A stretch of DNA of 64,000 nt from positions 10,543,113-10,607,112 of the forward strand of contig NC_087081.1 of the NCBI RefSeq assembly GCF_026151205.1. The letters are read 5' to 3'. The notes under the pieces were generated by a model. That model ran no database searches, was not told the DNA's origin, and saw only the letters and a list, made by a program, of their open reading frames with translations. The stretch is from Bolinopsis microptera. Taxonomy: Eukaryota; Ctenophora; Tentaculata; Lobata; Bolinopsidae. The translations under genes and the position numbers were made by a program. Shown here one piece after another: positions 48,501 through 59,607 of this stretch (its first letter is position 1; every line of letters starts with the position of its first letter).

Positions 48501-51500
48501 AACTCAAGTTTGACAATTCTGAGTTTAATTATACTAAGTTACCGAAATGTGACGAAATTCACTTTTCCTGCCCCAAAAGTATAATTTCAATGTGATGAAA
48601 AATGGGCATGGGTTTCTATATTTCCTTTATCTCTGAATTAATCATTTCAAACTATAATTAGGACTGTTGATGTGAAAGAAAATGTATCTAAATTTTACAA
48701 TGACGTATGTGACGAAATTTACATTTCTTGACCCTATTTTGAAGAACCATACCCCGATTAGAATTCAATATTCTTCCAGGAAATATTGGTAGGTTATTTT
48801 TCAGCAAATCAGAACTCAAGTTTAACAATGCTGAGTTTGATATCACTAATTTACCGAAATGTGACGAAATTTACTTTTCCTGCCCCAACAGTATAATTTC
48901 AATGTGATGAAAAATGGGCATCGGTTTCTATATTTCCTGTATAAATCCATTCCAACTATAATAAGGGCAGTTGATATGAAAGAAAATCTATCTAACTAAT
49001 GCAATGGCTGATGTGACGAAATTTACATTTCTTGCCCCTATTTTGAAGAATCATACCTCAATTAGTATATAATGTTACTTTATCACCATCACTATGTCGA
49101 TAAATTTGTTATTTTGCCAACACGGAGCAAATAAAATTATAATTTTTTTTTGTGACGAAATTTACAAATTTTTACCCTGTTCAGGTGTTGAAATTTATCC
49201 AATGTTGACATATCACTGCCATATAATAATTTATATGACCGGCGTATGGTTGAAATATTGTTAATTGATCCATAGTACGTAATATAGGGTGTTTAAGTTG
49301 GTATACTAATATTTACTCAATTTCACATGTATGTTGAGATATCATACAAATTTATGTGACTAAATTTACCTATTTCTGCCTTCTGTATTTGTATTTGCCT
49401 ATAACAATGAAATATGTGAACAATTGCAAACACATTCAGCTCACAAAATAATGCTAGACTATTCGGCATTTCTTGTCAGGATGTCATAAACATCCCTCAT
49501 ATAAATTTCTTAATGTGTGACGGAGTTTACATGGTGCTACCATTTAAGGAAAAAAGTCGCTAAATATGTAGATAATAGTCATATACAGCTATTCTATGAA
49601 TTGGAAATTCGAAAATTTGGTCAAACACGGCAACAAGGGGTCCATATAAAATCCGTCACGTTTTTATAGTGTGACAAAGTTTACAACTCACTGCCGGCCG
49701 CATTTAAGCGATATCTTATCGTCTGATAAAGATATCGTTATGCGACAAAGTTTATCTAGAGGATGAAACGATTGTCTTAGGGTTAGAGGGTTTATATAGT
49801 TACATAGTGTGACACATTTTACATCATCGTGCCATTCAGTAGGGTCACTAATATTTACCAATATCCTCAAACTTCAATGAACGTGTCCTTAAACGTTGTA
49901 TGTCCTATTTGCATCCCCTAAGCATTGCATTGATGTTTATTCCTGGTCCGGTTAGCTTTGCGTCTCAGAACTAAAGAGGTCCACTATGCTTTAGTGAGCT
50001 ATGCTGTCCAACAGGGTACTGTAGATCTAAGGGTTCCCCGTGTAATGGGGCAGGCTGTGAAAAAGCATCTCTGCAGGATGTCCGAGATGAACTGTTTTCG
50101 AGTGTTGAGAACTTCCGCTGTAGAACTGAGTAGAACCAGTTGCAGTAGGGGTGTCAGTCAAACACTGCTGGCTACTAGATGATTGTAGAGCGTCCAGTCA
50201 CACTTCAATGAAGAGTGTGGCAAAGCTAACCCGGTCCCCTGAAAAGTGGTTATTGGATGAAGAAGTGCCAGGAATTCTCGCTATCAGTGTGTCCTCGTAG
50301 TCAGAGTTGACATCCCTAACACTGTCTTATCACGAGCCTGTGTCTAGCGTGTGTCAGCGAATTGGAATCCCTAGCTCTGTGGTGGGTGACTTCGATGGGA
50401 CCTGAAAGCTGAAAGAGAATTTCCTGGTGATTTAATAGCTCTTAGAGCTATGTATCTGTGTCTAACGTATCGTCGTTTGTGTGTGTACTATCTTGTAACC
50501 TGATATCTGAAAGAGAAATTTCCTGGTGCTTGGTAGCTGTTAGTGTTGACTTCCTGGTTCCTATGGGAACTTTGAGTTGGCAAGTCCCAACCTTTGTACT
50601 CAACAAGAGAGCACACCACCCGTTAGTGCCAACCAGGCCACACCACGTGGAGGTTCGGGGAGGATTTCGTGACAGACACACAGACAGACAGACATACAGA
50701 CAGAAACACAGACACACATTCTGAGATTATTATATAAACTATTAGGATCTTCCTCCCTATTCTATTTAAAGATTTAACACCTGAAGCACTTCCCACGTAC
50801 AATATACACACTCTGCACACATTCCAATTGTATTGTTTATATTAGTCACTGTTAAAGCATATAAAGTAATGAGGTTAACATGATACGGGTGGCTCCTTGT
50901 ACAGCCCTTACATTGGAACTCAAATATCAAGTTACATTATAGTCGTTGCCGTTTCGTTTTGTTAAAGTGCTTTAGTCCAGCTTTTAAATACTGCAGTCTT
51001 TTGAATTTGGAGCGTATATTTGACGCTTTGCCCTTGTCAGAGGGTCTATCATATTGAATTGAAATTGAGATTGGCTTTATCTCCTCTGAGTTGCATACAA
51101 ATGACACACACGTTATTACCGACGTTTCGCCACCATGGCTTCTTCAAGGCGGACCAAATACCTTGTAACGTTATGACCTGGTAAATATCATTAATATCCA
51201 TATTAATGTAAAATAAAACTCTGAATAGTAATAAAGTCTGCAGTCTTTTAGTGGAAATCTTGGACACAAATACCCGGGCCCCAAAAATCTGCTTATAATT
51301 CTACAAATTATCTGATATTTGCGTATTAAAGAACGTCATTATATGCAAAAACTGTTGCCTTATAATACACCAGCAGCCAGAAGGCCGCTGTCATCCTAAC
51401 GTTTATTTTATGTGTTCACCGGTCAATTGAAGGGTCGATCGAACAAGCATTGAATTCATGAAACACTGTAGATATGTAATTCTGTGAATGTTTACTATAC

Positions 51501-54500
51501 AAGCTAGATGTTAACAGATCTAGAATGGAGAACTGCAATCAGTAAACTTTTCCAACCCCTCCTCTCTGAGTCTCCGAGGTGGCTCACGTGATACAGACAC
51601 AAATGTAATCAGGGAGAAATTCAACATTGTCGAGGAAGTTATTGAGTATTTAATTTTATATCGTCATTTTCATCTTGTTTTGTGTTCTTTTGTTTCATTA
51701 TCAATTTTTATCTAGCTATATGTCTATGGAACTGCGTTAACAACAACATTACATAACAAGATGATAGGATTGGTGGTACTTCTTCTCTGCCCAAATATTT
51801 CTGAAGGTGGGCAATCTTGACAATCATCTTTCGTAAAATAATTAACGTAATTTATTGATCCTAATTTTACACTAGTAACTTTATAATGAACAGAGAAGGT
51901 AAAATTGCTCAAAACGTGAATTTTTGATATTTCTACTAGTGTCAGCAGCTTAACGACAAATTTGAATGTGCAAACTGCGAATGAAGAATGTGTTAAGTAA
52001 TAGAATTTGCTATTTGGACACGAATTTGCTCATTGAAGTTTGAGGATAATGGTAAATATTAGTGACCTTATTAAACGGCACGATGAGGTAAAATTTGTCA
52101 CGCTATGAAACTATGTAAACCCTCAATTGTTAGGATAATCGTTTCATCCTCTAGGTAAACTTCGTCACAACGATATCTTTATCAGATACATCGATTAAAT
52201 TCGGCCGGCAGTGAGTTGTAAATTTTGTCACACTATAAAAACGTGACAGAGTTTACATGGCCCCTTGCTGTCGTGTTTGACACCATTTTCGAATTTCCAG
52301 TTCATAGGATAGTTCCATATGACTATTATTTACATATTTATCGACTTTTTTCGTTAAATGGTACCTCCCTTGGAGATTAATGAAATTAATTCGCAGGGTT
52401 TAGTTTAGTAGATACGAATGGTCATATTGTTGGCAGTGGAATTCTTGGGTTGCTGATTTTCGATGGAGGAACAGTTTGTGGCCATTATTTCACTGATTAC
52501 TCAGCTGACGCTATTTGTCGTAAAATGGGATACAATGGTCAAATGTTTTGGACATCCGGTAGGAAATGGGACATCCAGTCAACTTATGATATTACTATGG
52601 ACGACGTTATATGCAGCAGTGGTGAATGGAGTTCATGTTCATATTCATTATCACACAATTGTGGTAATTATGAAGACGTGTTTCTACAGTGTGATGAAAT
52701 TGGTGAGTCGATCTTATTATTAGGGAGAAGGAGAGGGATAGGGATAGGGAGAGGGAGAGGGAGAGAGAGAGGGAGAGGGGGAGGGAGAGAGAGAGGGAGA
52801 GGGGGAGGGAGAGGGAGAGGGAGAGGGAGAGGGAGAGGGAGAGGGAGAGGGAGAGGGAGAGGGAGAGGGAGAGGGAGAGGGAGAGGGAGAGGGAGAGGGA
52901 GAGGGAGAGGGAGAGGGAGAGGGAGAGGGAGAGGGAGAGGGAGAGGGAGAGGGAGAGGGAGAGGGAGAGGGAGAGGGAGAGGGAGAGGGAGAGGGAGAGG
53001 GAGAGGGAGAGGGAGAGGGAGAGGGAGAGGGAGAGGGAGAGGGAGAGGGAGAGGGAGAGGGAGAGGGAGAGGGAGAGGGAGAGGGAGAGGGAGAGGGAGA
53101 GGGAGAGGGAGAGGGAGAGGGAGAGGGAGAGGGAGAGGGAGAGGGAGAGGGAGAGGGAGAGGGAGAGGGAGAGGGAGAGGGAGAGCAATTATCAATAAAC
53201 AAATCATTAAACATTTAGATTCTAGAGTTGATATTATTAATGAAATGAATTCGCAGATTTTAGTTTAGTAGATACGAATGGTCATATTGTTGGCGCTGGA
53301 ATTCTTGGGTTGCTGATCATCAATGGAGGAACAGTTTGTGACGGTTCTTTCACTGATTACTCAGCTGACGCTATTTGTCGTAAAATGGGATACAATGGTC
53401 AAATGAGTTGGACATCCGGTAGTAAGTGGGACATCCAGTCAAATTATGATACTACCCTGGACGAAGTTTCATGCTACAGTGATGGTTGGAGTTCATGTTC
53501 ATATTCATTATCACACAATTGTGGTAATTATGAAGGTCACGTGTTTCTACAGTGTGATGAAATTGGTGAGTCGATCTTATTATTAGGGAGAAGGAGAGGG
53601 ATAGGGAGAGGGAGAGGGAGAGGGAGAGGGAGAGGGAGAGAGAGAGGGAGAGGGGGAGGGAGAGGGAGAGGGAGAGGGAGAGGGAGAGGAAGAGGGAGAG
53701 GGAGGGGGAGAGGGAGAGAGAGAGGGAGAGGGAGAGGGAGAGGGAGAGGGAGAGGGAGAGGGAGAGGGAGAGGGAGAGGGAGAGGGAGAGGGAGAGGGAG
53801 AGGGAGAGGGAGAGGGAGAGGGAGAGGGAGAGGGAGAGGGAGAGGGAGAGGGAGAGGGAGAGGGAGAGGGAGAGGGAGAGGGAGAGGGAGAGGGAGAGGG
53901 AGAGGGAGAGGGAGAGGGAGAGGGAGAGGGAGAGGGAGAGGGAGAGGGAGAGGGAGAGGGAGAGGGAGAGGGAGAGGGAGAGGGAGAGGGAGAGGGAGAG
54001 GGAGAGGGAGAGGGAGAGGGAGAGGGAGAGGGAGAGGGAGAGGGAGAGGGAGAGGGAGAGGGAGAGGGAGAGGGAGAGGGAGAGGGAGAGGGAGAGGGAG
54101 AGGGAGAGGGATTATCAATAAACAAATCATTAAACATTTAGATTCTAGAGTTGATATTATTAATGAAATGAATTTGCAGATTTTAGTTTAGTAGATACGA
54201 ATGGTCATATTGTTGGCGCTGGAATTCTTGGGTTGCTGATCGGCAAAGGAGGAACAGTTTGTGACGGTTATTTCACTGATTACTCAGCTGACGCTATTTG
54301 TCGTAAAATGGGATACAATGGTCAAATGAGTTGGACATCCGGAAGTAAGTGGGACATCCAGTCAAATTATGATACTACCCTAGACGAAGTTTCTTGCAGC
54401 AGTGGTGAATGGAGTTCATGTTCATATTCATTATCACACGATTGTGATCGTAGTGAAGACGTGTTTCTACAGTGTAATAGAATTGGTGAGTCGATCTTAT

Positions 54501-57500
54501 AATTAGGGAGAGGCAACGTCCTTCTCCCAAAACAAAAATCCCTAGCCAGAGTCGCAAAACGAGCCCAATCCTCAGGCTCAGCTCACCACTCCTCTGACTA
54601 TATGAGGACTTTGTGGTACCTCCCACCTGTAACCTGACCCACTATCCCGCTCACTTATAGAAACCAAAATTTGGTCCCAGGTCTCCTGTATCACGTGATA
54701 TGACGCAGTATACCACGTGTTCAATTCTAATATAGGAAGAAAAATTAATAATAATCTAGAGAGCAAAAATTGCACTAAAATGACGCAATTAGGTCCTCAA
54801 ACTGTAGGCTTACAAAACCAATCGTGAAAGAATTTTAAAAGCTAGTGACCGATTTCATTCTAGGTGAGGAAACTGACAACCGAACAGATATAAGTTGGAA
54901 AGAAGCGTGGCAACATTCCCGGCTCATTCCAGCTGACCTGGAAAAGTTTGACCTGCACCTAAAAACTTCTAGTTTTGAGCGTAGTAATGATAAGATTGTG
55001 GTAATGTTTCATAATAAAGAAGAACGGTTAGTAGGAGGTATTTCTATCATGTTCTATGACGCTGTGGTGTACGATCTATTGCTTTGTGATGATACGAATA
55101 ATGTGCGCCATTTCCCGTCATATCTATCTAGAGATATAGATAAGCATTGGGTAATACAAAAAGATGGTTATAGAATCAGAATTCGTTGTAACGGAGTGCA
55201 GGTCCTAGACACAACAGTGTCCTCCGGGACATGTCATGGTAAATGGTCTGATCGGAGCAAATACTGGGGACAAAATGTGAGCAGTATAAAGTTCATGAGA
55301 ACTGACAGAGATTGGCAGGACACTGCGACAAACTATTATTACATAGACTCCGGTTAGTTAGTGGGTGGTTTTTTAGTTAATTGACAGATAATTATTCCTT
55401 AATTGCAACTTATCGATTGAAAGTTATGTTGGACGCCACCACTAAGTTATCATCAGTAAAAGTTTGTTTTGGATTTTGCAATTTATACGATTCATCAATG
55501 AACAAAGCCTAAATCAACCGTATTTTTTGTTTCAGAAAGGGATGAGACTGAGAGCAAGAGTAAAAAAATGCCCGCAACGACTATTGTTATTATAATCTTG
55601 GTTATATTATTCGTTATCGTGGTCGGTGTTTATGTTTATCATGTTAAACGCAAGAATAAAACTGTACGAAATAATATGCGAGAGGAGCCAGTGTTTCCAG
55701 CGCCACCAGATAATGTGCGAGAGGAGCCAGTGTTTCCAGCGCCGCCAGATATTATGCGAGAGGAGCCAGTGTTTCCAGACCAAACTCTGTCGGATGTTGC
55801 TCCGCCGAAATATGAAGAATCTGTTAGAGCGTTTGGTGAAGAGACTGTACCAAGCTATGAAGACGTAATGGGTTATAGTGGTGGTTATGGTGATGGTGGT
55901 GATGGTCATGGTGGTGGTGGTGACTGATGAAAATAAATGAACAATCCACGTTAACCTAAGTACGGCCACCCCGTAATCGAATTTTTGTGAAGATGTGAAT
56001 TTTTAAAAATTCCCAATTTGTTAAATACATTTTCGGCGAATGTTTGCAAACTTCTCGTAAGCGAATGAGTCGATTTGATATTTTCCATTTAATTATTTAA
56101 TTGATTTATAAAATTATAAATAAAGAATTATAGCTGAAAATTATTAAGAAACAAAAAATGACGAATTTTTTTCAAGAGGCCACTTTTTATAAACGTGGAG
56201 TGGATGTGTAAAATTATGAGAAAAGATAATATACGAGAGGAGCCAGTGTTCCCAGAACAAACTCTGTCGAATGTTGCTCCGCCGAAATATGAAGAATCTG
56301 TTAGAGCGTTTAGTTAGGAGAATGTACCAAGCTGGTCGTAATGATGGTGGTAGTGGTGGTGATGGTGGTGGTGGTGGTGACTGATGAAAATAAATGAACA
56401 ATCCATTTTAATAACCTTAAGATACTGCAAGCGATAGAATAGAAATTTAATCCGACTGGAAAATCCCCAAATTAACGATTACAAACTCACCGTTTACCAA
56501 GAAGTCTGAGAAAATCTTCGAATCTGGGGCTGTCAGGTTGGTTGCTGAATATTTCCTCTTCGTTACTTTGGAATTCCTTCAAGTAAACCACTCCTACCTT
56601 AATGTTAGAAGTTAATTAATTGATTTTAAATGGAAATTAGTAATTATTTCATCTAAAGAGCTATTAACAGGTAAACAAGGGCGTCTTGTTAATAAGCGTA
56701 TTATCTTTCCTGTCCACAAATATTACTCATATATTAATTATTATTATGAATATTGTGCTAAGCTCTGATTATAAGCTTAAACCTCGCAAAGCGCACATAT
56801 CACAAATTATAGTCGCATCTTCGAAGATTCGCATGCTATCCAGAGGTTATTGATCAACACTAAGCTATTCAAAATTCGAAATGCCCAGCTGGATTGATTT
56901 AATTTTAACCCAAACTGAAATGAAAACCTTAAATTGTCGCTTGAAGAAAGCCTCGTCCAGCTTCAGAAGCTCTCTCTTTGCTCGATGATGTGAGACAGTG
57001 ACGAAAGGGTTTGTGAATCCCATTTCCTTTCCTACCGCTCGAACCACTTCGTCCCTCTCGTACCTGAAACAAAAGGAAATATCACATTCACAGTTTCATT
57101 TTACAACAAAATGACAAATTTCAATCTGTCAAAACAGTTAATTGACAAGGAAATACCGCACATGTTATGTCGAATAGGTGCGATTTCTCACGGACAATAA
57201 TCCAGAGCCCCAACTTAAAGGAACCAGAATTAATAGGAATCGGATGTTTCCTTCTTGGTGCACGTGAGAAGCAAGTTTGGGAGGACTCTCGACAAACCTA
57301 CCTATTAGCAGTAATAGCAGTAGGTTGTAGTAGGCCGTGTGCAATGTGACAATAGCCCCTCACTAATATTCTAAAGTGTTCTCTTGTTCCTGATGTGACC
57401 TGGTATGCAACAAAACGTTACATTAATTAATATTCAATTATCAATCAATTCTTAAAACCAATTAACTAATAACATCACATACATTTGTGTCGTTGTTTCA

Positions 57501-59526
57501 AGTCTGATCATAATATTTATGGTATTTATGGTATTTGTTACCTCCTGTTTAAAGCTGAGAATACAGGGCCCAGCTCCGTCCTCGACTGTATAGTAATTCC
57601 AATGATCGTACCCGCTAAAGTGTACCCTGTATATGTCGTCTTCGTGAAGCTCAATCTGCAACACGATCACAAATTAATAACCAATTAATGACGTGTTATC
57701 TAACGCCTCCAAATTCTTAACATTTAGCAGTCAGCTTTTCGCCGTCATGCTATAATTATCGATATAAAGCAACTGCTACGGCTGATTAATCTTTAAAGAG
57801 TCTCAATATCAAGACTTGCCTCTATGGGTGTTAGATCGTACTGAGCCGGGATCTCAATCCAGAACTTCTCATCACACTCACACAGTTTGTTAGTGTTCAG
57901 GTGATTGCTGGTTATACAGTTCGTTTTAGGGGGAACGTCTTGGAAACATTCCTGAAATTCCAGCTGTTACCATGGTCCGTTGCTAGGGTTATTTCAAATA
58001 CGCTCAAATTCCAGCTGTTACCATGATCCATTGCCAGGGTTATTTCAAATACGCTCAAATTCCAGCTGTTACCATGGTCCGTTGCCAGGGTTATTTCAAA
58101 TACGCTCAAATTCTAGCTGTTACCATGGTCCGTTGCTAGGGTTATTTCAAATACACTCAAATTCCAGCTGTTACCATGGTCCGTTGCTAGGGTTATTTCA
58201 AATTCCAGCTGTTACCATGGTACGTTGCCAGGGTTATTTCAAATACACTCCAATTCCAGCTGTTACCAATTACCATGGTCCGTTGCTAGGGTTATTTCAA
58301 ATACACTCAAATTCCAGCTGTTACCATGGTCCATTGCTAGGGTTATTTCAAATACACTCAAATTCCAGCTGTTACCATGGTCCGTTGCCAGGGTTATTTC
58401 AAATACGCTCAATAATGAAAGGAAAATGCAAAAATGAACGGTAAAAACCTTTATTTGAGATTTAGCGAGGATTATGCTTTGGAATGTCCGTAATTCTGCC
58501 ATAAACCTGTCCGAGCTTGTCTCGATGTAGGAGGATCCACAATCAACTGCGTGTACTGCTCTGTGGAAAATCAGGGTTACCGTTGGTTACTAATTAGTAA
58601 CCAAAACAGTTATTAGTCAGGGTTGGAACTTACTAGTGCTGTGAGTTATTAATTAGTAACCGAAACACTTGCATTACCAAGTAACCTTGTTGTACACACT
58701 GACTCTAATATCTGGGGTAATAAGAATATTAGTATTGTTACATGTCCAGGAGATGTCGGGATTACACAGGGTCAGGCGGTCCTGGTGTTGTATTTAATTA
58801 TATATTATATATATTGTATTACTATTGGTAAACCTATCTATGTAGTATGTATCGTGTATTTGTAGATCAACAAATATTTGCAATTCAATAATTTGTTATT
58901 GAGCTCTAAAGTTAATAAATACAACCATTTAGAAAGATAAAATACAGTGGGAAAATGGACAATTTATTTCATGTATGTATGACTGAAATAGCGAAAATGG
59001 TAGGATAGGTTTCCCGGTCAAGATAGAAGGCAAGATAAACTTCGCCAATTTTACGAAAGCAAAAATTCCCGGAAATGAAAAACAAATCCTTCGGCTTCCT
59101 GTAATTGGCTGGTTGCACTTGTGTAACAATATGGCTGTTGGAATACTCCGAAGTAAAATAAGTGTCTAGATTTAAAAAAATAACGAAAGCCTGTGATCAC
59201 CAGTAATCAAAAGAATTAAGTGACGAAAAAATAAAGTTGTTTAATGTTTATGGAGTTATTTATCTTATTATCTACCTTTATAAGCGGACTGCATTTTTGC
59301 TTTATAATGGTTAGTAAACATAGTACACGACAGAAAACAAAACCCCCAACACTATTCTATACCACCTGTCCAAACTATTAAAGTTATTAATCCCATAATT
59401 TAGAGATTAACAGGAATCTAACGTTGGGGTGTGGGCTGGTATGTACCTGGTATGTAAGGGCAAGCACAGGTTCGACAGATTCTCACTCCATATACGGGAT
59501 GATTGATGAGTAGTACCCGATGTTTT

Positions 59527-59607
<81 letters not shown>

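Noticed and set aside
52607-53214. Long open frames of Ser-Leu, Leu-Pro and Pro-Ser repeats on the minus strand
   Set aside because: They are only the GGGAGA intron arrays read in other frames; a 6-bp repeat without stops stays open by arithmetic.
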